This document shows positions 6,425 through 14,006 of a stretch of DNA of 14,517 nucleotides, piece after piece. This stretch comes from JBBSTY01 sp038235385 (GTDB lineage: Bacteria; Actinomycetota; Acidimicrobiia; Acidimicrobiales; Acidimicrobilacustridaceae), in contig JBBSTY010000111.1 of assembly GCA_038235385.1 (NCBI GenBank), forward strand, positions 1 through 14,517, in the 5' to 3' direction. Within the stretch, counting starts at the first letter, position 1. Every line of letters begins with the position of its first letter. Under the pieces are notes generated by a model, which saw only the letters and a program-made list of their open reading frames with translations, did not search any database and was not told the origin of the DNA. The position numbers and the translations under genes are program-made.

Positions 6425-6463
6425 CCACCAGGGGCCGTCGCTCGTGGCGATGACCCCTGGTGG
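6425..6463 (-). terminator. Hairpin terminator of the HU gene
   Basis: CCACCAGGGG (6425-6434) and CCCCTGGTGG (6454-6463) are perfect 10-base arms. After one mismatch the stem continues with about six further pairs towards the loop. It begins 23 bases past the HU stop on the minus strand. The bases after it (TGTTGGCGTGG) contain only a weak T-run, so termination may not be complete. Confidence 0.6.
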
Positions 6464-6486
6464 CGGACTGCTCGGAGATGTCCCGA

Positions 6487-6783
6487 TCAGCTCGGAGCGG
6501 GCTTGTCCCCGTTCGCGATGGCCTTGAGGGTCGAGCCCGCGGAGATCTTGGCCGACTTCTTGGCCGGGATCTGCTGGGTCTCGCCCGTCCGCGGGTTGCG
6601 ACCCGTACGTGCGGCACGCTGCGACTGCTCGATGGACAAGAAGCCGGGCAGCGTGAGCTTGTCGGTACCGCCGGCCACGATCTGCTGTGCGACCTCTTCG
6701 AACGCCTTCAGCACTCGTTCGACATCGGCCTTGGACACCTCGGTACGTTCCGAGATGTTCGTGACCAGTTCACCTTTGTTCAT
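6487..6783 (-). CDS. hup: HU-family DNA-binding protein
   Basis: This nucleoid-associated protein bends and compacts DNA as a dimer. The 98 residues span the complete fold: helices at 1-38 (MNKGELVTNISERTEVSKAD...), the saddle strands beginning TLPGFLSIEQ, and the DNA-contacting arm signature GRNPRTGE at about 62-69, then the last helix. It ends in a short GDKPAPS tail and lacks the long Lys/Ala-rich tail of mycobacterial HupB, so it is the short form. A strong Shine-Dalgarno (AGGAGGAG at 6793-6800) precedes the ATG by 9 bases, unlike the probable leaderless genes nearby, and fits a highly expressed protein. It diverges from the carboxylase operon and is followed by a hairpin. Confidence 0.96.
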   Translation of the reverse strand: MNKGELVTNISERTEVSKADVERVLKAFEEVAQQIVAGGTDKLTLPGFLSIEQSQRAARTGRNPRTGETQQIPAKKSAKISAGSTLKAIANGDKPAPS

Positions 6784-6867
6784 TTGGATCTACTCCTCCT
6801 CATGGTCTGTGCCGGGTGACCCCGAATCTCCGGGTGGACCCAGACCAGTGAGTGCCGCTTCGATAGG

Positions 6868-6911
6868 CCACCCGTGAACCAGCATTACCATTTCGTGACG
6901 GCAACGGGTGG
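6868..6911. repeat. Inverted repeat in the hup/carboxylase intergenic region
   Basis: CCACCCGT (6868-6875) and ACGGGTGG (6904-6911) are perfect 8-base arms around a 28-base, relatively AT-rich spacer containing ATTACCATTTCG. The spacer is the most AT-rich stretch nearby, so it could hold the hup promoter with flanking operator half-sites. Two direct copies of CCGGGTG (6812-6818 and 6830-6836) lie closer to hup. Function is inferred. Confidence 0.45.
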
Positions 6912-7003
6912 ATGGTCCAGGCTGCGGGGCTCGCAGATATCCGCACGGGCATGCGGATCGCAGGCCGTCCGGTGCGCATCGGCAGGGCGTTGCGGGCGAA
7001 GGA

Positions 7004-7009
7004 TAGGGT
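7004..7009 (+). promoter_or_regulatory. -10 box of the acyl-CoA carboxylase operon
   Basis: TAGGGT ends 7 bases before the ATG at 7017, which suggests a leaderless mRNA; the same hexamer precedes tRNA-Leu. The overlapping AAGGATAGGG could instead be a Shine-Dalgarno, so the two readings compete. No -35 match is seen. Confidence 0.35.
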
Positions 7010-7016
7010 CGAGCCG

Positions 7017-8618
7017 ATGACGGCGGCTCCTCCACCCACCTCGGTCGATCCGAGATCGACGACGTTCGAGACCAACCGCTCGGCGATGCGCGCCCTGCTC
7101 GACAAGGTCCTCGATGCCCGATCGAGCGTGCTCGACGGCGGGGGCGACGCAGCGGTCGCCCGCCACCGCGGTCGGGGCAAGCTGCTGGCCCGCGAACGCA
7201 TCGATCTCCTCCTCGATCGGGACTCCCCGTTCCTCGAACTGTCCGCACTCGCCGGCTGGGGCACCGACGACCCCGTCGGCGGTGGGCTCATCGTGGGACT
7301 CGGGCTCGTCGAAGGCGTCGAGTGCCTCATCGCCGCGAACGACCCGACCGTGCGCGGTGGTACGTCGTCACCGACGTCGATCACCAAGACGCTGCGGGCC
7401 CACGAGATCGCCGCCCGCAACCGCCTCCCGGTCATCAACCTCACCGAATCCGGCGGTGCCGATCTCCCGAAGCAGGCCCAGGTCTTCGTCCCCGGCGGCG
7501 CCACCTTCAAGAACCTCACCCGCCTCTCGGCTCGCGGGATCCCCACCATCACGGTGGTCTTCGGTCCGTCCACGGCCGGCGGCGCGTACGTGCCGGGCAT
7601 GAGCGACCACACGATCTTCGTGCGCGACCACGCCCGGGTGTTCCTCGGCGGTCCGCCCCTCGTCAAGATGGCCATCGACGAGGACGCCGACGAGGAGGAG
7701 CTGGGTGGCGCCGAGATGCACGCCCGCACGTCGGGCCTCGCCGATCACCTCGCCGCCGATGAACCCGATGCGATCCGCCTCGCTCGCCAGACGGTCCGCA
7801 ACCTGAACTGGCACAAGCTGGGTCCCGGCCCCGACGGTCCGTTCGAACCGCCGCTGCTCGATCCGGAGGACCTGCTGGGCGTCGTGCCCGCCGATCCCCG
7901 TGAACCCTTCGACGTTCGCGAGGTGATCTGGCGCATCCTCGACGCCTCGCGCTTCGACGAGTTCAAGCCGCTCTACGGAACCCAGCTCACCACCGGCTGG
8001 GGTGCACTCGGGGGGTACCCCATCGGGGTCGTGGCGAACAACGGCATCCTGTTCTCCGAGGAGTCCCAGAAGGCGGCGCAGTTCATCCAGCTCAGCAACC
8101 AGCGCGACATCCCGCTGCTGTTCATCCAGAACATCACCGGGTTCATGGTCGGCACGCGCTACGAGCAGGCCGGCATCATCAAGCACGGGTCCCAGCTCAT
8201 CAACGCCGTCTCGAACTCGACCGTGCCGCACCTCACGTTGATGGTCGGCGCCTCCTACGGCGCCGGCAACTACGCGATGTCGGGCCGCGCCTACGATCCG
8301 CGCTTCGTGTTCTCGTGGCCGACCCACCACATCGCGGTGATGGGCCCCAAGCAGCTGTCCGGGGTGCTCTCGATCGTGCAGCGAACCGCGGCAGAACGGC
8401 GGGGCGACGAGTTCGACGAGGATGCCGACCGCGAGATGCGCGCCGTCGTCGAGTCCCAGATCGAACGGGAATCCACCGCACTGGCCGCGACCGGCCAGCA
8501 GTGGGACGACGGGATCCTCGACCCGCGCGAGACGCGCGTCGCCCTCGGCATCGCCCTGGCCTGCATCCACTCCGCCCCCGTCCGGGGTGCGGACACCTAC
8601 GGCGTCTTCCGGATGTGA
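7017..8618 (+). CDS. Acyl-CoA carboxylase, beta (carboxyltransferase) subunit
   Basis: It moves the carboxyl group from carboxybiotin to an acyl-CoA. The 533-residue length and motifs match the methylcrotonyl-/geranyl-CoA carboxylase beta family: LTESGGADLP, the N-terminal oxyanion loop STAGGAYVPGMSD, FLGGPPLVK, the LGGAEMH block, and the C-domain loops ITGFMVGTRYE and GASYGAGNYAMSGRAYDPRF. In the segment after ESGGADLP it reads FVPGGATFKNLTRLSARG, nearer in my memory to mycobacterial AccD1/AccD2 than to the HFGRIFFNQ of Pseudomonas MCC, so its substrate pocket may differ. The ATG at 7017 is chosen because the protein then has the family length. The next gene's ATG lies 5 bases past the stop. 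Leucine-derived 3-methylcrotonyl-CoA is the default guess; geranyl-CoA or another branched acyl-CoA is possible. Confidence 0.93.
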   Translation: MTAAPPPTSVDPRSTTFETNRSAMRALLDKVLDARSSVLDGGGDAAVARHRGRGKLLARERIDLLLDRDSPFLELSALAGWGTDDPVGGGLIVGLGLVEGVECLIAANDPTVRGGTSSPTSITKTLRAHEIAARNRLPVINLTESGGADLPKQAQVFVPGGATFKNLTRLSARGIPTITVVFGPSTAGGAYVPGMSDHTIFVRDHARVFLGGPPLVKMAIDEDADEEELGGAEMHARTSGLADHLAADEPDAIRLARQTVRNLNWHKLGPGPDGPFEPPLLDPEDLLGVVPADPREPFDVREVIWRILDASRFDEFKPLYGTQLTTGWGALGGYPIGVVANNGILFSEESQKAAQFIQLSNQRDIPLLFIQNITGFMVGTRYEQAGIIKHGSQLINAVSNSTVPHLTLMVGASYGAGNYAMSGRAYDPRFVFSWPTHHIAVMGPKQLSGVLSIVQRTAAERRGDEFDEDADREMRAVVESQIERESTALAATGQQWDDGILDPRETRVALGIALACIHSAPVRGADTYGVFRM

Positions 8619-8623
8619 CCGCC

Positions 8624-10807
8624 ATGCCACCGAACAACGACATCCGACCCATCCGGAGCCTGCTCATCGCCAACCGGGGCGAGATCGCTCGACGGATCAT
8701 CCGCACGGCCCGCGAGATGGGGATCCGCACGATCGCGGTGTACAGCGAACCCGATCGCCTCGCTCCCCACGTGCAGGAAGCGGACGTCGCCGTCCCTTTG
8801 GGCGGCTCCACCGCCACCAACTCCTACCTCAACCGCAGCGAGGTCCTGAAGGCCGCCGAGTGGCAGGGCGTCGACGCCGTCCACCCCGGCTACGGGTTCC
8901 TCGCCGAGAGCGCCGCGTTCGCCCGGAGCGTGATCGACTCGGGACTCATCTGGGTGGGCCCACCACCCGACGCCATCGCCGCCATGGGCGACAAGATCAT
9001 GGCCAAGCTGGCGGCGGCCGAGCTCGGCGTCCCGATCCTCGACAGCGTCGAGCTCGCCGGCGCCTCGCCCTCGCAATGGGCGGACAAGGTGCGCACGATC
9101 GGCTACCCCCTGATGGTCAAGGCCGCGGCCGGCGGCGGTGGGAAGGCGATGCGCATCGTCACCACCGAGGGCGAGCTCGCCGATGCCGTGCTGGCGTGCC
9201 AACGCGAGGCGGCGGCATCGTTCGGCAACGGAACCGTGTTCGCCGAGACCTACCTCGTCTCCCCGCGCCACATCGAGATCCAGGTGTTCGCCGACTCGCA
9301 CGGGAACGTGATCCACCTGGGCGAGCGGGAGTGCTCCATCCAACGCCGCCACCAGAAGCTCGTCGAGGAGGCCCCCTCGGCGGTCGTGGGCGACATCCTC
9401 CGCCAGCGCATGGGCACCGCCGCAGTCGACCTGGCCCGTTCGATCGGTTACGTCGGGGCGGGGACCGTGGAGTTCCTCGTCGACGGCTACCTCGACGACG
9501 ACGGCCACCTCGACGACACCACCGCGTTCTCGTTCCTCGAGATGAACACGAGGCTGCAGGTCGAGCACGGCGTGACCGAGGAGGTCACCGGGCTCGATCT
9601 CGTGCGCATGCAGCTCGAGGTCGCCCGCGGCGAGGTCTTGCGAGTCGACCAGCCCGCCGTGCGCGTCGACGGTCATGCGATCGAGGTCCGGGTGTACGCC
9701 GAGGACCCCGAGAACGACTGGCTGCCGTCGACCGGCACCGTCCACCGGTGGCGCCACGGCCCGACCCCGGGCGTGCGCTACGACGACGGCGTCGAGACCG
9801 GGAGCCTGGTGTCGCCGTTCTACGATCCGCTCCTCTCCAAGGTCATCGCCCACGCCCCGACCCGCGTCGAGGCAGCCGCACGCCTCGGCCGCGCGCTGCG
9901 CGAGCTCCAGGTGCACGGCGTCGTCACCAACCGCGACCACCTCGTCGACATCCTCGACGAGCCCGCCTTCCTGGCCGCCGATACCACCACCGATTGGATC
10001 CAACGCCATCCGCCGGTGCCGGCCGACGACGATCCGACCGGTCACGAACGCTCCTGGCAGCGCTTCAACGCGATCATCGGCCCCCACCTCGCGGCGGCGG
10101 TCCTCGCCGACCCCCGACGCGCCGCGCCCGGCAGCCGAACCTGGCCGATCGCGCCGGGCGGGTGGCGCAACGTGGGCGGCTCGGTGCGCGAGATGCGCCC
10201 GGGCGAGACGACCTGGCGCATCACCCAGACACCCTCGGGGTTCGCCAGCCAGACCGTGACCCTCCTGCGGGGCGACGAGGAGTGGGACGTCACCTACACG
10301 CGGGTGAACCGGGACCACCCTCTGGCGATCACGCGCCGGGCCGAGGACGGGCCGACGCCGCTGAGCGAGCTCTACAACGTCACCATCGCCGGTCCGACGG
10401 GCCACACCCCGACCCTCGTCGAGCTCATCGCGCTCGACGACGACGTCACCCTCGTCCACTTCGGCCGACGAGGGCACCGGTGCACCGTCCACGTGGTGGG
10501 CGACACCACCTACGTGAACTCCGCGCTCGGCCAATCGGTGTTCATCGAGGTGCCCCGCTTCCCCACCGCCGCGCTCACCGTGGTGGGGGGCGGCCCGACC
10601 GCGCCCGTGCCCGGCCGGGTGGTCGACGTGGTGGTCGAGGTCGGAGCGGTCGTCGACGTCGGCGACACGCTCGTGATCCTCGAGGCCATGAAGGTCGAGC
10701 ACCGCATCACCGCAACCCACCCCGGCAGGGTCGTCGAGGTGCTGGTGGCCGCGGACGACATCGTCGACGCGCACCAGTTGCTCGTCCGGATCGAGGAGCA
10801 GCCGTGA
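8624..10807 (+). CDS. Acyl-CoA carboxylase, alpha subunit (biotin carboxylase + biotin carrier)
   Basis: It carboxylates its own biotin at the expense of ATP and bicarbonate and passes the group to the beta subunit. Domain order: biotin carboxylase N-domain (LLIANRGEIARRI, about 11-125), ATP-grasp (Gly-rich KAAAGGGGKAM from Lys166; ERECSIQRRHQK; EMNTRLQVEH at 306-315), C-domain (HAIEVRVYAEDP), a linking BT-type domain, then the biotinyl domain with Lys690 in EAMKVEH. Two conserved positions differ: Gly316 replaces the Pro of QVEHPVTE, and Val follows the biotinyl Lys where Met is usual. At 727 residues it is longer than typical MCC alpha, partly through an acidic insert (DGYLDDDGHLDD) in the ATP-grasp. 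The start could also be GTG at 8615, overlapping the previous stop. It overlaps the next gene by GTGA. Confidence 0.95.
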   Translation: MPPNNDIRPIRSLLIANRGEIARRIIRTAREMGIRTIAVYSEPDRLAPHVQEADVAVPLGGSTATNSYLNRSEVLKAAEWQGVDAVHPGYGFLAESAAFARSVIDSGLIWVGPPPDAIAAMGDKIMAKLAAAELGVPILDSVELAGASPSQWADKVRTIGYPLMVKAAAGGGGKAMRIVTTEGELADAVLACQREAAASFGNGTVFAETYLVSPRHIEIQVFADSHGNVIHLGERECSIQRRHQKLVEEAPSAVVGDILRQRMGTAAVDLARSIGYVGAGTVEFLVDGYLDDDGHLDDTTAFSFLEMNTRLQVEHGVTEEVTGLDLVRMQLEVARGEVLRVDQPAVRVDGHAIEVRVYAEDPENDWLPSTGTVHRWRHGPTPGVRYDDGVETGSLVSPFYDPLLSKVIAHAPTRVEAAARLGRALRELQVHGVVTNRDHLVDILDEPAFLAADTTTDWIQRHPPVPADDDPTGHERSWQRFNAIIGPHLAAAVLADPRRAAPGSRTWPIAPGGWRNVGGSVREMRPGETTWRITQTPSGFASQTVTLLRGDEEWDVTYTRVNRDHPLAITRRAEDGPTPLSELYNVTIAGPTGHTPTLVELIALDDDVTLVHFGRRGHRCTVHVVGDTTYVNSALGQSVFIEVPRFPTAALTVVGGGPTAPVPGRVVDVVVEVGAVVDVGDTLVILEAMKVEHRITATHPGRVVEVLVAADDIVDAHQLLVRIEEQP

Positions 10808-12786
10808 CCGACCAACGACCGGGCGAGGTGCTCAGGATCGCCAACTGCAGCGGTTTCTACGGCGACCGTGTCGCCGCCGCCCGCGAGATGATCGACGGCG
10901 GACCCATCGATGTGCTCACGGGCGATTGGCTCGCTGAGCTCACCATGCTCATCCTCGCCAAGGACAAGGCCAAGAACCCCGACGGCGGGTACGCCAAGAC
11001 CTTCGTGACCCAGATGCAGGATGTGCTGGCCGACTGCGTCACCCGCGGCATCAAGGTGGTCAGCAACGCCGGCGGGCTCAACCCGGCCGGGTGCGCCGCC
11101 GCGATCCGCGCCATCGCCGAGGAGGCCGGCATCACCTGCACGGTCGCGCACGTCGACGGCGACGATCTCATCGACCGCCTCGACGAGGCGCGCGAGGCCG
11201 GACACCACCTCGCCAACCTCGACACGGGCGAGGAGCTCGACGACCTCGGCGTGGTGCCCATCACCGCCAACGCCTACCTCGGTGCGTGGGGGATCGTCGA
11301 GGCGCTCGGCCGGGGTGCCGACATCGTGATCACCGGACGCGTCACCGATGCGGCGGTGATCGTCGGACCGGCTGCGTGGCACTTCGGGTGGGAACGCACC
11401 GACTGGGACGAGCTCGCCGGTGCGGTCGTCGCGGGGCACCTCATCGAGTGCGGGGCCCAGTGCACCGGGGGCAACTACGCCTTCTTCGACGAGGTGCCCG
11501 GGATCGAGCACCTGGGCTTCCCCATCGCCGAGATCAGCTCCGACGGCACCTTCACCGTCACCAAGCACCCGGGCACCGGCGGCATGGTGACGGTGGGGAC
11601 CATCACCGCGCAGCTCCTCTATGAGATCCAGGGTCTCGAGTACCTCAACCCCGACGCCACCGTCCGGCTCAACTCGGTGCGCCTCGAGTCCGATGGACCC
11701 GACCGCGTCCGGGTCCACGAGGTGCGCGGCCGTCCCGGTCCGGCCGACGCCAAGGTCGCCATCAACTACCTCGGCGGGTTCCGCAACTCGATGACCTTCG
11801 TGCTCACCGGGCTCGACATCGCTCGCAAGGCCGAGGTGGCCGAACGAACCCTCTGGTCCATGATCCCCGGCGGGCGCGATGCCTTCGCCGCCGTCGACGT
11901 CGCACTCCGGCGGACCGATCGCCCGGACCCCGCGACCAACGACGACGCGCTGGCCGAGCTGCGGATCACCGTGATGGACCCCGATCCCGACAAGGTGGGT
12001 CGGGCGTTCTCCAACACGGTCATCGAGATGGTGCTGGCGAGCTACCCCGGACTGTTCACCACCACCACGCCGTCGAACGCGTCCAGCTACGGGGTGTACT
12101 GGCCGTCGCTGGTGCCGTCGTCGTTCCCGAACCACCGGGTGGTCATCGGCGACGAGCACATCAGCATCGCTCCCCCACCCACCGAGCCCCCGGCGCTCGC
12201 CCGCCGCACCCCGACCCGGGTGACGATCGAGGACACCGGTCGGCCGACGCAGGCACCGCTCGTCTCGAACCACCCCGAGACGATCTCGACCCTCCTCGAC
12301 GACCTGGCGAAGCGCCGGCTCGATGCTGCGCCGGGCGACGAGACCTACTGGGACGATCTGGCGATGGCACCGGTCGCCCTGGGCGTGCTCATCGGCGCCC
12401 GCTCGGGTGACAAGGGGGGCAACGCCAACATCGGGGTGTGGGCGCTCACCGACGACGCCTACGACTGGCTGCAGTGGTACCTCTCGGTCGACCGGCTCCG
12501 CGCGCTCATGCCGGCCGAGACCACCGGGCTCGAGGTGCACCGCTACGAGTTGCCGAACGTGCGGGCCCTCAACTTCGTGATCCGCGGCCTGTTGGGTCGG
12601 GGCGTGGCCGCCTCCACCCGCACCGACCCGCAGGCCAAGGGCCTCGGTGAGTACCTCCGGGCCAAGGTCGTGGACGTCCCGCTGATCCTGCTCGGTGACG
12701 ACCTCCCGCCCGATCCCGCGAGCGACCGACCGGCCGCCAACTCGGCCGACGACTCGGCCGCCGCCACGATCCGGAGCGAACCGTGA
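10804..12786 (+). CDS. AtuA-like protein (DUF1446 plus ferredoxin-fold domain)
   Basis: The 660-residue product has two parts. Residues about 9-455 form the DUF1446 domain, shown by IANCSGFYGDR, DVLTGDWLAELTMLIL, VVSNAGGLNPAG, ITGRVTDAA and CGAQCTGGNYAF. Residues about 523-635 form the AtuA-like ferredoxin-fold domain (LGVLIGARSGDKGGNANIGVWA...LPNVRALNFVIRGLLGRG). Relatives include AtuA, needed for citronellol and geraniol use in Pseudomonas; its biochemical activity is not known to me. The GTG start overlaps the alpha-subunit stop by 4 bases and the stop overlaps the dehydrogenase start likewise, so its product probably works with both. The last 25 residues (Pro/Ala/Ser/Asp-rich) look disordered. 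No signal peptide or membrane segment is seen. Confidence 0.93.
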   Translation: MTDQRPGEVLRIANCSGFYGDRVAAAREMIDGGPIDVLTGDWLAELTMLILAKDKAKNPDGGYAKTFVTQMQDVLADCVTRGIKVVSNAGGLNPAGCAAAIRAIAEEAGITCTVAHVDGDDLIDRLDEAREAGHHLANLDTGEELDDLGVVPITANAYLGAWGIVEALGRGADIVITGRVTDAAVIVGPAAWHFGWERTDWDELAGAVVAGHLIECGAQCTGGNYAFFDEVPGIEHLGFPIAEISSDGTFTVTKHPGTGGMVTVGTITAQLLYEIQGLEYLNPDATVRLNSVRLESDGPDRVRVHEVRGRPGPADAKVAINYLGGFRNSMTFVLTGLDIARKAEVAERTLWSMIPGGRDAFAAVDVALRRTDRPDPATNDDALAELRITVMDPDPDKVGRAFSNTVIEMVLASYPGLFTTTTPSNASSYGVYWPSLVPSSFPNHRVVIGDEHISIAPPPTEPPALARRTPTRVTIEDTGRPTQAPLVSNHPETISTLLDDLAKRRLDAAPGDETYWDDLAMAPVALGVLIGARSGDKGGNANIGVWALTDDAYDWLQWYLSVDRLRALMPAETTGLEVHRYELPNVRALNFVIRGLLGRGVAASTRTDPQAKGLGEYLRAKVVDVPLILLGDDLPPDPASDRPAANSADDSAAATIRSEP

Positions 12787-13943
12787 TCTTCACCGCCGAG
12801 CACGACCTGTTCCGAGCGACCGTCCGCGATCTCGTCGAGCGCGAGATCAACCCGCACGCCGACGAGTGGGAGGCAGCCGGTTCGTTCCCGGCCCACGAAC
12901 TGTTCCCCAGGTTCGGTGCCGCCGGGGTGCTCGGGCTCGAGTACGACCCCGCCTACGGTGGGCAGGGCGCCGACCACAGCTTCACCGTGGTGTACGGCGA
13001 AGAGCTCGGTCGGGCGCACAGCGCCGGCGTGTCGATGGCGTTCTCGGTTCAGACCGACATGGCCACACCGGCGCTCGCCCGGTTCGGCAGCCACGACCTG
13101 AAGGAGCGCTACCTGCGACCCGCCATCGCCGGCGAGATGGTCGCGGCGATCGCCGTGACCGAGCCCGACGCCGGCAGCGACGTGGCATCGATCCGCACCC
13201 GGGCCGAGCGCGACGGCGACGAGTGGGTGATCAACGGCGCCAAGCTGTACATCACCAACGGGACCCAGGCCGACTGGTTGTGCCTGCTCGCCCGGACCTC
13301 CGACGCGGGCGGACATCGGGGCATGAGCCAGATCATCGTGCCGACCGACACGCCCGGCTTCTCGGTGAGCCGCAAGCTCGACAAGCTCGGCAACCGCGCG
13401 TCGGACACCGCCGAGCTCTCCTTCGTGGACATGCGCGTGCCGGTCGCGAACACGATCGGCGAGATCGACCGCGGGTTCCAACAGCAGATGGCCCAGTTCC
13501 AGAACGAGCGTCTGATCGCCGCCTACTCGGCGTTCGGCGGACTCCGCTACGCCCTCGACCGCACCATCGACTACGTCCGCCAGCGTCAGGTGTTCGGGCA
13601 GACGCTCGCCGACAAGCAGTGGGTGCAGTTCAACCTGGCGGACCTCGTCGCCGAGGTCGACCTCGTGCGGCAGTACAACTACGCGTGCGCCGACGCGGTC
13701 GTCAGCGGCGCCGACCCCGTCACGATCACCAAGATGGCGTCGATCGCCAAGCTCAAGACCGGACGGCTCCACCGAGAGGTGGCCGACTGGTGCCTGCAGT
13801 TCTACGGGGGCATCGGCTACATGGAGGAGACGTGGACCGCCCGGTTCTTCCGCGACAGCAGACTCCTGTCGATCGGCGGCGGCAGCGACGAGATGATGCT
13901 GCGGATCATCGCCCAGATCGAGGGCATCGGCGACCCGTCCTAG
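12783..13943 (+). CDS. Acyl-CoA dehydrogenase with Glu in the isovaleryl-CoA dehydrogenase position
   Basis: This FAD enzyme introduces a 2,3 double bond into an acyl-CoA, passing electrons to electron-transfer flavoprotein. The 386-residue product has the family blocks LGLEYDPAYGGQGAD, AVTEPDAGSDVASI (FAD/substrate contacts), GAKLYITNG, RQVFGQTLADKQ and QFYGGIGYMEE. Where most family members have catalytic Glu in IYEGT, this one reads IGGGS (Gly366). A Glu at 242 in FQNERLIAA instead matches the position used by isovaleryl-CoA and long-chain acyl-CoA dehydrogenases. This favours a branched or bulky substrate. The GTG start overlaps the preceding stop by 4 bases. It ends the operon, and a 63-base gap separates it from convergent trpA; I see no clear terminator there. 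Confidence 0.95.
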   Translation: MIFTAEHDLFRATVRDLVEREINPHADEWEAAGSFPAHELFPRFGAAGVLGLEYDPAYGGQGADHSFTVVYGEELGRAHSAGVSMAFSVQTDMATPALARFGSHDLKERYLRPAIAGEMVAAIAVTEPDAGSDVASIRTRAERDGDEWVINGAKLYITNGTQADWLCLLARTSDAGGHRGMSQIIVPTDTPGFSVSRKLDKLGNRASDTAELSFVDMRVPVANTIGEIDRGFQQQMAQFQNERLIAAYSAFGGLRYALDRTIDYVRQRQVFGQTLADKQWVQFNLADLVAEVDLVRQYNYACADAVVSGADPVTITKMASIAKLKTGRLHREVADWCLQFYGGIGYMEETWTARFFRDSRLLSIGGGSDEMMLRIIAQIEGIGDPS

Positions 13944-14006
13944 CGCCTCGCGTGCGACCGAACCCGCCCGCGCCGGACCCGCCACCGTCGACCCTCCGGT
14001 GTCGGA

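Noticed and set aside
6912..7016. Upstream ATG at 6912 for the carboxylase beta subunit
   Set aside because: The added 35 residues do not match the family, and the start at 7017 gives the usual length and a promoter or ribosome site at proper spacing.
8597..10774. 725-residue open frame on the minus strand opposite the carboxylase alpha subunit
   Set aside because: Its translation is His/Asp/Gly/Val-rich with no recognisable domain. Long antisense frames are expected opposite GC-rich genes, and the plus strand encodes a clear biotin carboxylase.
10510..12540. 676-residue minus-strand open frame opposite the AtuA-like gene
   Set aside because: It has the same low-complexity antisense composition, and the AtuA-like protein on the other strand has clear family motifs.
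12543..13985. 480-residue minus-strand open frame opposite the acyl-CoA dehydrogenase
   Set aside because: It is a shadow of a well-supported dehydrogenase gene, with no motif of its own.
13944..14006. Terminator between the dehydrogenase and trpA
   Set aside because: Partial matches such as CCGGACC/CTCCGG do not form a clean stem and there is no T-run.
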